The position numbers and the translations under genes are program-made. Positions 45,887 to 54,750 of a DNA stretch of 64,000 nucleotides are shown piece by piece. Where the stretch lies: positions 7,284,001 through 7,348,000 of the forward strand of contig NC_022657.1 in assembly GCF_000494755.1 (NCBI RefSeq). The letters are read 5' to 3'. The notes beneath the pieces are model-generated. The model made no database searches. It had not been told where the DNA came from and saw only the letters and a program-made list of their open reading frames with translations. Source of the DNA: Amorphoplanes friuliensis DSM 7358 (GTDB taxonomy: Bacteria; Actinomycetota; Actinomycetes; Mycobacteriales; Micromonosporaceae). Position 1 is the stretch's first letter. Each line of letters begins with the position of its first letter.

Positions 45887-46744
45887 ATGACCGGCATGGT
45901 GACGGTGGCGATCGTGAGTCCGGGACATATGGGTGCAGGCCTGGGTAAGAGCCTGCGGGAGGGCGGCGCACGGGTGGTCGCCACGGTGGCCGGACGCTCG
46001 GAGCGCACCCGCCGGCTGGCCGAAGGGCTGGAGTTGCTCCCGTCGCTGGCCGAGGTCGTGTCGGCGGCCGACGTTGTGCTCTCGGTGACACCGCCGGGCT
46101 CCGCGCTCGCCGCGGCCCGCTCCATCGCGGACGCGGCCCGGTCCACCGGTTCGTCACCGGTCGTGGCGGATTTGAACGCGATCTCTCCGGCGACCATGGC
46201 CGCTGTCGCGGAGGCCTGTGCCGGCCTGCCGGTGGTGGACGGCTCGATCTCCGGCCCGCCGCCGTCCACCCGGCCGGGTGCCAGGATCTACCTTTCCGGC
46301 GTACGCGCGACCGACGTGGCCGGGCTCCCGTGGAACAGCCAGGTGGAGCCGATCGTGCTGGGTACGGAGCTGGGCTCCGCGAGCGCCCTGAAGATGTGCA
46401 CCGCCGGCGTCTACAAGGGCCTGAACGCGCTGGTCACGCAGGCGATGCGAACAGCCGGCCGGTACGGCGTACTCGATCAGGTGTTGGCGGATCTGGCCCG
46501 CAACGACCTGGACGGGTCGGCGGGGGTGGCGGTGTCGGCGACCAAGGCGCACCGCTTCGTGGACGAGATGCGCGAGATCGCGGCGACGCAGGCCGGTGCG
46601 GGACTGACACCGGCGCTGTTCGAGGCCCTGGCCGCGGTGTATGCGGAGGTGGCCACGACGGTGCTGGCCGCGGGTGATCCGGAGTCGGCGGACCGGTCGC
46701 TGAGCCCGGCCGAGATCGTCCGCCGCCTGTCCCCGGAGGTTTAG
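45887..46744 (+). CDS. NAD(P)-binding dehydrogenase with DUF1932 domain
   Basis: 285 residues from the ATG at 45887 (GGCAGGG six bases before). 'VTVAIVSPGHMGAGLGKSL' is a Rossmann-type dinucleotide loop of the 6-phosphogluconate/hydroxyisobutyrate dehydrogenase group, and residues 185-260 (KMCTAGVYKGLNALVTQAM) match DUF1932. The usual GxGxMG is SPGHMG. Substrate unknown. Divergent from the dioxygenase across an 89-base gap. Confidence 0.87.
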   Translation: MTGMVTVAIVSPGHMGAGLGKSLREGGARVVATVAGRSERTRRLAEGLELLPSLAEVVSAADVVLSVTPPGSALAAARSIADAARSTGSSPVVADLNAISPATMAAVAEACAGLPVVDGSISGPPPSTRPGARIYLSGVRATDVAGLPWNSQVEPIVLGTELGSASALKMCTAGVYKGLNALVTQAMRTAGRYGVLDQVLADLARNDLDGSAGVAVSATKAHRFVDEMREIAATQAGAGLTPALFEALAAVYAEVATTVLAAGDPESADRSLSPAEIVRRLSPEV

Positions 46745-46772
46745 TAAAGAAGTCTTGCGCAACGCTTCTTTA
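46745..46772. promoter_or_regulatory. 28-base dyad, probable ArsR-type operator
   Basis: TAAAGAAG and CTTCTTTA flank a central TTGCGCAA, with only two non-matching pairs on either side of the centre. It begins at the base after the dehydrogenase stop and ends 18 bases before the regulator start, so it would block that promoter. Confidence 0.7.
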
Positions 46773-46790
46773 GTATGCGACGGTGGGGTC

Positions 46791-47342
46791 ATGCCCCAGA
46801 TCAAGGACGCAGCCGTGTTGAAGGCGGTCGCCCACCCCGTCCGCCGCCGCCTGCTCGATGTCCTGCGGGTCGACGGCCCCTCGATGCCGAGCGTGCTCGC
46901 CCGCACCACGAGCCAGGCGGTCGCCAACGTCAGCCACCACCTGCGCGTGCTGGCCGAGGCCGGCCTCATCGAGGAGGCCCCCGAGCTCGCCAGGAACCGC
47001 AAGGAGCACTGGTGGCGCATGCCGGACAGGAGCATCAGCTGGCAGCTGGCGGACTTCGACGGTGACCCGGCCGACCTGGCCGCGGCCGACGCCGCCATGG
47101 CCATCGGCCTGCAGCGCCAGGTCGAGCTGATCTCGACCTGGCTGGGCAGCCCGGCCTCCCGCGAGGAGCCGTGGACGGGCGCGGCGTTCTCGACGGACGG
47201 CTTCCTGCGCCTGAGCCCGGCCGAGCTCGCCGCCATGGGCGAGGAGATCCAGCAGATCGTCGACAAGTACGCCGGACGTCCCGAGGCGCCGGACCGGGAG
47301 CCGGTCTTCGTGATCGGCCGGGGCTTCCCGGCGCGACCGTGA
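46791..47342 (+). CDS. ArsR-like winged-helix regulator
   Basis: 183 residues; GGTGGGG precedes the ATG at 46791. 'VAHPVRRRLLDVLRVDGPSM' then 'SQAVANVSHHLRVLAEAGLI' is a winged helix of the ArsR type; no Cys metal site is visible. The C-terminal 100 residues are helical. It overlaps the MFS exporter by 4 bases (GTGA) and probably represses itself and the exporter through the 28-base dyad. Confidence 0.9.
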   Translation: MPQIKDAAVLKAVAHPVRRRLLDVLRVDGPSMPSVLARTTSQAVANVSHHLRVLAEAGLIEEAPELARNRKEHWWRMPDRSISWQLADFDGDPADLAAADAAMAIGLQRQVELISTWLGSPASREEPWTGAAFSTDGFLRLSPAELAAMGEEIQQIVDKYAGRPEAPDREPVFVIGRGFPARP

Positions 47343-48601
47343 CCAGCCCTGCGCACACACGCCGCGGCGTGCTGCGCGACACCGACTTCCGCAAGCTGTG
47401 GGCCGGGATGACCGTCAGCAAGCTCGGCACGTCGGTCGCCAGTGTCACCACTCCCCTGATCGCCGTGCAGGTGCTCGACGCCGACGCGTTCAGCGTCAGC
47501 CTGCTGACGGCGGCCGCCTGGCTTCCCTGGCTGCTGATCGGTCTGCCCGCGGGCGCCTGGATCGACCGTGTCACCCGCAAACCGGTGATGATTCTCAGCG
47601 ACCTGGCCGCGGCGGCGCTGGTGATCAGCGTTCCGGTCGCCGCCGGGCTCGGCCACCTCACCATGGCCCATCTGCTCGCGGTGGCGCTGCTGCTCGGCGT
47701 GGCCACGGTGTTCTTCACCGTGGCCTGGACGGCCTATCTGCCCGCGATGTTCGACAAGGACGATCTGGTCGGCGCGAACTCCGCCCTGCAGAGCACCGAA
47801 TCAGCCTCCCAGGTCGCCGGCCCGGCGGTCGGCGGACTGCTGATCACGGCCGTCAGCGCGGTGGCGGGTCTGGTCGTCGACGCCTTCACCTTCCTGATCT
47901 CCGCCTTCAGCCTGTGGCGCATCCGCCGCCCCGAACGCCGCCCGGCCGCCACCGAACGCCAGAGCCTGCGCAGCGACATCGCGCAGGGCGCCCGCTGGCT
48001 GATCAACGACCGGTTCCTGCGCAACCTGACCCTCTACGGCGCGTCGTCGAACCTGTGGCTGACCGGCATCAACGCCCTCACGGTGGTCTTCCTGGTCCGC
48101 GAGGTCGGCGTGAGCACCACCGGCGTCGGCCTGCTGATGGCGGCGATCGCCCTCGGCGGTGTCGCGGCGGCCACCGTCACCCCTCGGCTGGTGAGTGGTC
48201 TCGGCGGGGCGCGCTCCCTGGTGGCCTGCAAAGTCTTCGGCGGAGTGGCCTCACTGCTGGTGCCCCTGACGCAGCCCGGCCCGGGCCTGACGATGTTCGT
48301 CCTGGGCATGCTGGGCATCGCCGCCGGCGCCATCGCGGGCAACGTGGTCAGTGCCAGCTTCCGTCAGGCGTACGTGCCACCGGGCCTGCTCGGCCGAGTG
48401 CTGACCAGCATGCAGTTCGTCAACTTCGGCGCCATCCCGATCGGCGCGGTCCTCGGTGGCGCCGCCGCCGGCCTCGCCGGCACCCGCGGAGCAATGTGGA
48501 TCATGGCAATCGGGTACGCCCTGAGCGGCCTGATCCTCGTCCTGGGCCCGTTCCGCGGCCGCCGCGACCTGCCGGTGTCCGAGGTTGTCCTGGCCGGCTG
48601 A
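47339..48601 (+). CDS. MFS transporter (efflux type)
   Basis: 420 residues with about 12 helices in two halves. The sequence 'FRKLWAGMTVSKLGTSVASV', 'GAWIDRVTRKPVMILSDLAA' (the conserved loop after helix 2) and 'NSALQSTESASQVAGPAVGG' places it in the MFS_3 / DHA3-like group of drug exporters. Coupled to the ArsR-like regulator, it is probably induced by the compound it exports. Confidence 0.92.
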   Translation: MTSPAHTRRGVLRDTDFRKLWAGMTVSKLGTSVASVTTPLIAVQVLDADAFSVSLLTAAAWLPWLLIGLPAGAWIDRVTRKPVMILSDLAAAALVISVPVAAGLGHLTMAHLLAVALLLGVATVFFTVAWTAYLPAMFDKDDLVGANSALQSTESASQVAGPAVGGLLITAVSAVAGLVVDAFTFLISAFSLWRIRRPERRPAATERQSLRSDIAQGARWLINDRFLRNLTLYGASSNLWLTGINALTVVFLVREVGVSTTGVGLLMAAIALGGVAAATVTPRLVSGLGGARSLVACKVFGGVASLLVPLTQPGPGLTMFVLGMLGIAAGAIAGNVVSASFRQAYVPPGLLGRVLTSMQFVNFGAIPIGAVLGGAAAGLAGTRGAMWIMAIGYALSGLILVLGPFRGRRDLPVSEVVLAG

Positions 48602-48603
48602 CC

Positions 48604-49821
48604 TCACCGGGCGCGCTGGGCCAGGTCTCCCGCCATCCGCTGGTGGACGTGCCGGATCAGGGCGGCCAGATCGGCGCAGAACACCGACGGGTTCCGGAAT
48701 CCGTCCTGAGCGCGGTAGCGGTGGGCGTAGTGCCCGCCGCCGCAGACCCGGTGCAGCGGGCACGCCTGGCAGGTCTCGGACAAAGCCGCCGCACCGATCT
48801 GGCGGGCGACGACACCCGGGTGGTCCAGGGCGGCATCGAACGTGTCGGCGAAGACGGTCAGACCGGTGGCGCAGGCGCCCGGGTACGCGGATTTCAGCGA
48901 GTCGACCAGCTCGATCGCGCCGTTCGTCTCGACGACCACCACCGCGACCGGGCTCAGCCCGACCTGCTCCGACCGGCCGGCCCCGCCGAGGAGGAGCGCC
49001 ATCACGTCCTCGAAGAGCCGGATCGACACCTCCCGGCTCGGCGCGTCGTACCAGCGGTCGAAGATCGTGATGAGCCAGTCCGCGTACGGCGTGACGCTGC
49101 CGGTGGCGGGGCGGTGCGGCGGGTCGGACCAGTTGGCGTGCGGCAGGAGCAGGTCGATGGCCGGTGGCCGGTACGTCAGCAGCGCCTCGTAGCAGGCCAG
49201 CGGATCCGTCGACGGATCAACGGTGCAGAGCAGACCGTCAAAAACGTGGGAGTAGCGCGGACCGGTCAGCAGGCGCAGGCCACGGTCCACAACACCGGCA
49301 CTGCCCCTGCCGTCGGGATAACGCCGGCGGCTGTCGTTGTCCGCGGCGACACCGTCGAGACTGACGCCGACCCCCACGCCGTGCTCCGCGAACAGGTCCA
49401 GGATCGGCTCGTCGAGAAGCGTGCCGTTCGTCTGGATCTGCAGGTCCAGCCGGCAGCCGCCGGTGAACGCGGCGCGGAAGTCGGTGATCAGCTCGCGCAG
49501 CCGGTCGCGCCCGGCCAGCAGGGGCTCCCCACCGTGCAGCACCAGGCGCATGGTGGGGAGGTCGTGGGTCGCAGCGTGCCCGGCCATCCGCCCGGCGGTG
49601 GCCCTCCAGGTCTCCCGGGTCATGACCAGCGGCTGATCACGCCACGACTGATCGGCCATCGTGTAGACGTAGCAGTAGTCGCAGGCGAGATTGCAGCGCT
49701 GGTGAACCTTGAGCACCACGTCGCGGAACGGCGTGGGCCGCCGGCCGGACCGGCGGACCGCGTCGACGTCGAGCTCCCGGTCCGGCCATCGAGGCGCGAC
49801 GGCGACCTGATGGACGGTCAT
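48604..49821 (-). CDS. Radical SAM/SPASM peptide maturase, FxsB type
   Basis: 405 residues; GAAGGGA precedes the ATG at 49821. The [4Fe-4S]-SAM site is CNLACDYCYVY near 43-51, LVLHGGEPLL follows, and the C-terminal SPASM-like cluster is 'CQACPLHRVCGGGHYAHRY' plus a Cys in NPSVFCADL. This matches FxsB, which installs cyclophane crosslinks in FxSxx-COOH peptides. I found no such precursor gene on either side. It lies 58 bases after the MerR-PP2C gene on the same strand, likely one operon. Confidence 0.9.
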   Translation of the reverse strand: MTVHQVAVAPRWPDRELDVDAVRRSGRRPTPFRDVVLKVHQRCNLACDYCYVYTMADQSWRDQPLVMTRETWRATAGRMAGHAATHDLPTMRLVLHGGEPLLAGRDRLRELITDFRAAFTGGCRLDLQIQTNGTLLDEPILDLFAEHGVGVGVSLDGVAADNDSRRRYPDGRGSAGVVDRGLRLLTGPRYSHVFDGLLCTVDPSTDPLACYEALLTYRPPAIDLLLPHANWSDPPHRPATGSVTPYADWLITIFDRWYDAPSREVSIRLFEDVMALLLGGAGRSEQVGLSPVAVVVVETNGAIELVDSLKSAYPGACATGLTVFADTFDAALDHPGVVARQIGAAALSETCQACPLHRVCGGGHYAHRYRAQDGFRNPSVFCADLAALIRHVHQRMAGDLAQRAR

Positions 49822-49879
49822 GGAGTTCCCTTCGGACCGAGGACGTCCGATCACATGCTAGAAGGAGCCGGGTCAGGCC

Positions 49880-50914
49880 CTACACCGGGACGACGTCGGC
49901 GACGACGCAGGCGATGTTGTCGGGGGCGCCGGCGTCGAGGGCCAGGTCGACCAGCTGGTTGACCGTGGCCGACGGGTCGAGGCCGGCCGACAGCACCGGT
50001 GCCGGGTCCACCACCGCCCACAGGCCGTCGGAGCACAACAGATAACGATCTCCCTGTACGGCGGTGCGCAGCGAGATGTCCGCCTCGCCGTTCGCGCCGA
50101 GGGCTCTGACCAGCACCGGGCGCTGCGGGTGGGTCAGCAGGTCGGCGGCGTCCAGCCGGCCTTCGTCGACCAGGGTCTGTACGTAGGAGTGGTCGTCGGT
50201 GAAGCGGGACACCACGCCACCACGCAGCAGGTACGCCCGGGTGTCGCCGATGTGCACGACGCCGACGCGGCTGCCGGACCACAGCAGGGCCGTCAGCGTG
50301 GAGATGGACTGGTCGCCGTACTGCTCGACGGCGGCCGAGGCGTTACGCAGGCCGGCAGCGAGCGAGTCCAGCGTCAGTTCCGGCAGGGCCCGGAACGCGT
50401 CCACTGCGGCGGTGGCCGCGAGGGTGCCACTCGGCCCCGAACCGTCCGCGACGGCCAGGAGGGTGCTCCCCGCGTACGCGATGTCGTGGTTGGTCTCGCG
50501 GACCTTGCCGGTCTCGGAGCGGGCGGCGAAGCGGAGGCCCAGGGTGGGCCGGTTCTCGGACATGGGGGTTCCCTTCCCGGTGAGGTGATCGACGAGGAAG
50601 CCCGCGAGCCGTTTCCGATCCGCCAGTTCGGCCTCGGCCTCCGCCAGGTGGGCGGTGATCGCGGCGGCCGCGGCGGGACCCGGCAGGTCGCAGACTTCCT
50701 GGATGCGGGCGAGCGGCATGCCGATCCGTCGCAGCCACGCCACCAGACGCGCCCGGCCGAGCTGCGCCGGGGCGTAATAGCGGTAGCCGGAGTCGACATC
50801 GACCGCGGCCGGCCGGAGCAGGCCGAGGTTGTCGTAGAGACGCAGAGCCTTGGGGGACAGTCGCGCTGCCCGCGCGAAGGCCCCGATCGTCAGCAGCTCG
50901 CCACCCATGTCCAT
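49880..50914 (-). CDS. MerR regulator fused to PP2C-type phosphatase
   Basis: 344 residues (a GTG one codon earlier and an ATG two codons later are alternatives). Residues 5-75 are a MerR domain ('IGAFARAARLSPKALRLYDN', YRYYAPAQ, RRIGMPLARI), with a short coil to 110. Residues 118-344 are PP2C: RETNHD, LAVADGSGPSGT in place of DGMGGH, HIGDTRAYL, LLCSDGLW and DNIACVV, so most metal ligands are kept. An ATG at 50563, at the domain junction, has a perfect GGGAAGGGA before it and could give a free 227-residue phosphatase. The protein may sense a signal with the phosphatase domain and regulate its own operon, including the radical SAM gene. Confidence 0.85.
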   Translation of the reverse strand: MDMGGELLTIGAFARAARLSPKALRLYDNLGLLRPAAVDVDSGYRYYAPAQLGRARLVAWLRRIGMPLARIQEVCDLPGPAAAAAITAHLAEAEAELADRKRLAGFLVDHLTGKGTPMSENRPTLGLRFAARSETGKVRETNHDIAYAGSTLLAVADGSGPSGTLAATAAVDAFRALPELTLDSLAAGLRNASAAVEQYGDQSISTLTALLWSGSRVGVVHIGDTRAYLLRGGVVSRFTDDHSYVQTLVDEGRLDAADLLTHPQRPVLVRALGANGEADISLRTAVQGDRYLLCSDGLWAVVDPAPVLSAGLDPSATVNQLVDLALDAGAPDNIACVVADVVPV

Positions 50915-50921
50915 CACCGTC

Positions 50922-50944
50922 GACCTTGCCCCACGGTCAAGGTC
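50922..50944. promoter_or_regulatory. MerR-type operator
   Basis: GACCTTG and CAAGGTC, perfect 7-base arms separated by 9 bases, end 5 bases before the first possible start codon of the MerR-PP2C gene. A TTGACC lies in it. Position suggests autoregulation and a very short leader. Confidence 0.65.
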
Positions 50945-50953
50945 AAGGAAGAT

Positions 50954-50983
50954 GCGGGCCCCCGCCGATCAACGGGGGCCCGC
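50954..50983 (-). terminator. Hairpin terminator of the acyltransferase gene
   Basis: A perfect 11-base GC stem (GCGGGCCCCCG and complement) with an 8-base loop begins 13 bases after the acyltransferase stop. Confidence 0.85.
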
Positions 50984-50996
50984 GGTCCTCAGCACC

Positions 50997-52097
50997 TCAG
51001 ACGGCCACCGGCGCGGGGGCGTGCGACGGGGCTGCCGGCTGCTGAAGTTCGGGCCGTTTCACGAACGGCGAGAGGCGGGGCCGGCGCCGGGCGGCCAGGT
51101 CCTCGACCCAGCCGAGGGCGAGCACGGCCACCGCGAGGGCGGTGATCGCGATCGAGAAGTCGACCACGTCCTCGAGCCCCTGGGTGGGGATCCGCCAGAG
51201 TTCGAGCGGGTCGAACAGCATCACCGCGATCGTGATGGCCACGTTGTGCCACAGGTAGATCGTCACGGCCCGGTTGTTGACCATCGACACCAAACCGTCG
51301 ATCGGGCGGACCCGGGCCAGCCACTCCATGCGCGGTGACCAGCGCAGCAGGGCAAGGACAAAACCGATGCTGAAGACCGTGTACGCGACCGGGATGCCGG
51401 TCAGGTCGATGCCGTTCTCCCCCGGGTGCAGGTAGGCCCACCCGAGCGCACCGGCCACACACGCGGCGGCCAGGCTCAGGACGGTCGACGGCCTGAGTTT
51501 GGCCAGGTCACCCTCGCGGTGGGCAAAACCCAGGACCCAGCAGCTTCCGAACGCGAGGACGTTCTGCACGACCCAGCCGGCGGTTTCCCCGAAGGTGTTC
51601 GGGTACGCCGTGAGCAGCATCAACCCGAACAGCGGCAGCAGCACCGTCGGCAGGTTCCACCGGCGGTAGAGGCGCAGCAGCAGCGGCGACAACAGGACGA
51701 GCCACAGGTAGGTGACGAGGTACCAGAGCACACCCGCGGCCGGGTAGCCGAACTCGCTCGACGGCGGGTCAGCGATCGGGAACGCCCAGAGCAGCAGGTG
51801 CGGCCAGGAGGGCCGGTCGGGCCACCCCTGCTGGAGCATGAGCGGCACCGCGATGAGGCCCATCACCCACAGTGCGGGCAGCAGCCGGCGGACGCGGTTC
51901 TTGACGGCGCGTGACGCCGACCGGTCGAGCGACTTGACCATCAGCGAGCCGCCGAGCGCGAACATGACCCCCATAGAGGGAAAAACGAGTTCGAGGGCGG
52001 CGATGGGGAAGGCGTGGAACAGCACGACCCGGATGATGGCCACCGCACGCAGCGTATCGAAGTAGCGGTCCCGTCCGACCACGGTGCCCTCAGCCAT
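50997..52097 (-). CDS. Membrane acyltransferase (acyltransferase-3 family)
   Basis: 366 residues from the ATG at 52097 with GGAGG four bases before. About ten helices; the first carries 'FDTLRAVAIIRVVLFHAFPI' with the conserved Arg and His of the family, which O-acylates sugars, peptidoglycan or polysaccharides at the membrane. A second conserved feature is 'AAGVLWYLVTYLWLVLLSPL'. The C-terminal 30 residues are Pro and basic. Not linked by overlap to other genes; divergent from LacI. Confidence 0.88.
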   Translation of the reverse strand: MAEGTVVGRDRYFDTLRAVAIIRVVLFHAFPIAALELVFPSMGVMFALGGSLMVKSLDRSASRAVKNRVRRLLPALWVMGLIAVPLMLQQGWPDRPSWPHLLLWAFPIADPPSSEFGYPAAGVLWYLVTYLWLVLLSPLLLRLYRRWNLPTVLLPLFGLMLLTAYPNTFGETAGWVVQNVLAFGSCWVLGFAHREGDLAKLRPSTVLSLAAACVAGALGWAYLHPGENGIDLTGIPVAYTVFSIGFVLALLRWSPRMEWLARVRPIDGLVSMVNNRAVTIYLWHNVAITIAVMLFDPLELWRIPTQGLEDVVDFSIAITALAVAVLALGWVEDLAARRRPRLSPFVKRPELQQPAAPSHAPAPVAV

Positions 52098-52260
52098 AAC
52101 GCCTCCAACTGCCATTACTCGCCCCAACCGCAAGCAGCGGCGACTACAGACAGTAGTGTCTTTCGTGATCACCGCAGCGGTCCGAACGGACGGTCCCCGT
52201 GGCCGTTCCGGTGACCCGGGCGGCGGCCCGGCCGGGGAAGCGCCGAGCGGTTCCGGCCTC

Positions 52261-52274
52261 CGACATCGATGTCA
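52261..52274. promoter_or_regulatory. LacI operator (autoregulatory)
   Basis: CGACATCGATGTCA lies 59 bases before the LacI start. The 12-base core GACATCGATGTC is perfectly palindromic and identical to the one before the GH92 gene at 58453-58466. Confidence 0.75.
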
Positions 52275-52333
52275 TAATGACCCTCTGCGCCGGATTCGCC
52301 CCGCCGCACCATCGCCGAAGAGTTCGGAGCAGC

Positions 52334-53356
52334 ATGTCCGCAGCCCGGTCAGCCGAAGCCGCACGCCGGCCGACACTCACCCAGGTGGCCGCCCTGGCCG
52401 GGGTGAGCCTCAAGACGGCGTCCCGGGCGCTGAACAGCGAGCCGAACGTCGCCGAGGAGACCGGCCGCCGGGTCCGCGACGCGGCCGACCAGCTGGGTTA
52501 CCGGCTCAACGGCATCGCCCGGGAGCTGCGCCGCGGCGCCACGTCCGCGCTGGTCGGGCTGATCAGCGGCGACCTGACCAACCCGTTCTACTCGGCGGTC
52601 GCGAGCGGCATCGAGCGGGAGCTGCGGCAGCACGGCCTCCAGCTGGTGACGGCGAACAACGACGAGGACGCCGAGCTCGAGCACGAGCTGATCGACGCGT
52701 TCCTCGAGCGGCGGGTGCGGGCGCTGCTGGTCGTGCCGAGTGCCGACCGTCATGCGTACCTCGCGATCGAGGGCAGCCGGGGTGTGCCGTTCGTCTTCCT
52801 GGACCGCCCGCCGGACGGTGTCGCCGCCGACGTGGTGGTCATCGACAACGCCGGTGGCGCCCGTGCCGCGGCCGAGCACCTGCTGACCCGGGGACACCGC
52901 CGGATCGCCATGGTCGCCGACCTGGCCCGCATGGTGCCGCAGCGCGGCCGGATCGAGGGTTTCCAGCAGGCGATGCGCGCCGCCGGCAACAGCGAGTGGG
53001 AGCCCTACCTGCGGACGGACGTGCACGACGTCCGCCGGGCCGAGCAGACCGTCCGCGAGCTGCTGGAGCTCGACCCGGCGCCGACCGCGGTCTTCACCAC
53101 CAACAACCGCCTGACCACCGGAGCCCTGCGGGCGCTCAAGGAACACCCGGACCCACCGGCGCTGATCGGCTTCGACGACTTCGACCTGGCCGACGTCATC
53201 GGCACGACGGTGGTGGCCCACGACGCCGTCGTGATGGGTCGCGAGGCGGCCCGGCTCGCGGTCGAACGGATCGGCGGCCACGCCGGCCCGGCCCGCTCGA
53301 TCGTCATCTCCACCTCCGTCATCGCCCGTGGAAGCGGTGAACGCCCGCCCCGCTGA
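52334..53356 (+). CDS. LacI family regulator of carbohydrate use
   Basis: 340 residues; GGAGC five bases before the ATG at 52334. The helix-turn-helix and hinge are 'TLTQVAALAGVSLKTASRAL' and 'LGYRLNGIARELRRGATSAL', followed by a periplasmic-binding-type ligand domain with 'SGDLTNPFYSAVASGIEREL' and a C-terminal 'DDFDLADVIGTTVVAHDAV'. It binds sugar effectors and represses by occupying palindromic operators. A shared operator links it to the alpha-mannosidase 5.2 kb downstream. An upstream in-frame start would overlap the operator and is unlikely. Confidence 0.93.
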   Translation: MSAARSAEAARRPTLTQVAALAGVSLKTASRALNSEPNVAEETGRRVRDAADQLGYRLNGIARELRRGATSALVGLISGDLTNPFYSAVASGIERELRQHGLQLVTANNDEDAELEHELIDAFLERRVRALLVVPSADRHAYLAIEGSRGVPFVFLDRPPDGVAADVVVIDNAGGARAAAEHLLTRGHRRIAMVADLARMVPQRGRIEGFQQAMRAAGNSEWEPYLRTDVHDVRRAEQTVRELLELDPAPTAVFTTNNRLTTGALRALKEHPDPPALIGFDDFDLADVIGTTVVAHDAVVMGREAARLAVERIGGHAGPARSIVISTSVIARGSGERPPR

Positions 53357-53435
53357 ACGGCTCCCGCCGATCGGCGTCTCTTTGTGACCCACCTCCACCG
53401 GGCAAGCGGCCTGCGGCTCCCCTAGAGTTCCAGGG

Positions 53436-53789
53436 GTGACGCTGGAGATCGAACGTGCGCCGCTGTCGCGCATCGACGTCGCCATCAAGTCGCCGCAGGA
53501 GCTGCGCGACGAAAGACGGGCCGCCGCACTGCGGACCGAGGTCATTCTGAAGATCACGCTGGTGACACTGGCCTGGCTGGTCTCGGTCTCGCTGCTGCTG
53601 GGGTGGGGTCTGACCGGCCCGGAGAAGCAGCCGGTGACCGTCCTGCTGGCCGCGCTGCTCGCGGTGGTGGGCCCGTTCGTCGGTGCGGTCATCGCCACCC
53701 GGCACGGCCAGTTCTTCCTCGGCGGGGTGTACGTCGTGCTGACACTGGCGATGGTTCTTCCCGCGCTGAGCATGGTCCGGGCAGGATGA
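53436..53789 (+). CDS. Small three-helix membrane protein
   Basis: 117 residues, GTG start with AGGGG just before it. A polar, basic N-terminus of about 35 residues precedes three helices (about 38-58, 66-86 and 92-112). It is five bases before the LigD-type gene, so the two are probably co-transcribed. No function recognised. Confidence 0.75.
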   Translation: MTLEIERAPLSRIDVAIKSPQELRDERRAAALRTEVILKITLVTLAWLVSVSLLLGWGLTGPEKQPVTVLLAALLAVVGPFVGAVIATRHGQFFLGGVYVVLTLAMVLPALSMVRAG

Positions 53790-53793
53790 GGGC

Positions 53794-54750
53794 ATGGCCG
53801 AGAAGGAAGAGCGCGACGGCGTACCGCTGACGAACCTGGACCAGGAGCTCTTCCCCGGCGCCGGGGCGACCAAGCGGGAGCTGGTCGACTATCTCGACGC
53901 GGTCCGCGAGCGGATGATCCCGGTGCTGCGTGACCGGCCGCTGTCGGTGGTCCGGGTGCTGCGCGGCCAGGACAAGTTCATGCAGAAAAATCTCCCGAAG
54001 TACACGCCCGAGTGGGTCCCGCGGACCGCGGTGTGGGCCGAGGCGTCCCACCGCGAGGTGCAGTACGCCCTCTGCAACGACCGCCGCACGCTGCTGTGGT
54101 TCGCCAACCAGCGCGCGGTCGAATATCACCCGACGCTGATGACCGTCGGCGACCGCGACCACCCGACGCACCTGATCATGGACCTGGACCCGCCCGAGGG
54201 CGCCGGGTTCGACGTGGTGGTCAAGGCGGCCGGGCTGGTCCGGCAGGCCCTCGCCGACGCGGGCATGGCCGGTGCGGTGAAGACCAGCGGGTCCAAGGGC
54301 GTGCACATCTTCGTGCCGCTCGACGGGAGCGCGGCCACCATCGACGTGGCGGCGGCGACCCGGGCGGTCGCGGTCCGGGCCGAACGCCTCGATCCGGCCC
54401 TCGCCACCACCGCGTTCATCCGCGAGGACCGGCACGGGAAGGTTTTCCTCGACGCGACCCGCGCGGGTGGCGCAACGGTCGTGGCTGCCTACAGTCCGCG
54501 CGTCCGGCCCGGTGTGCCGGTGTCCTTCCCCGTCGCCTGGGACGACCTCGGCGACGTGACGCCGGGCGACTTCACCGTGCGGACCGCGCCCGGCCTGCTG
54601 AAGGACGGCGACCCGTGGGCGCAGGCCATGCCGGATCCCCAACCGCTGGACCCCGGGCTGGTCGAGGAGGGCCACACGATCCCCGTGGCCCGGGTCGCGG
54701 CGATGCACGAGGGCAAGCGCCGCGCCCGCGCCAAACGCGCCGAGAGCTAG
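53794..54750 (+). CDS. LigD-type NHEJ primase-polymerase domain protein
   Basis: 318 residues. The archaeo-eukaryotic primase fold is seen in 'LPKYTPEWVPRTAVW', the catalytic 'HLIMDLDPPEGAGFDVV' with its paired Asp (about 128-132), the 'KTSGSKGVHIFVPL' motif and 'VAWDDLGDVTPGDFTVRTAP'. It is a stand-alone polymerase domain; no ligase or nuclease domain and no Ku gene are present. In mycobacteria this domain adds nucleotides at broken DNA ends. Its TAG stop lies at the left border of the MITE. Confidence 0.92.
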   Translation: MAEKEERDGVPLTNLDQELFPGAGATKRELVDYLDAVRERMIPVLRDRPLSVVRVLRGQDKFMQKNLPKYTPEWVPRTAVWAEASHREVQYALCNDRRTLLWFANQRAVEYHPTLMTVGDRDHPTHLIMDLDPPEGAGFDVVVKAAGLVRQALADAGMAGAVKTSGSKGVHIFVPLDGSAATIDVAAATRAVAVRAERLDPALATTAFIREDRHGKVFLDATRAGGATVVAAYSPRVRPGVPVSFPVAWDDLGDVTPGDFTVRTAPGLLKDGDPWAQAMPDPQPLDPGLVEEGHTIPVARVAAMHEGKRRARAKRAES

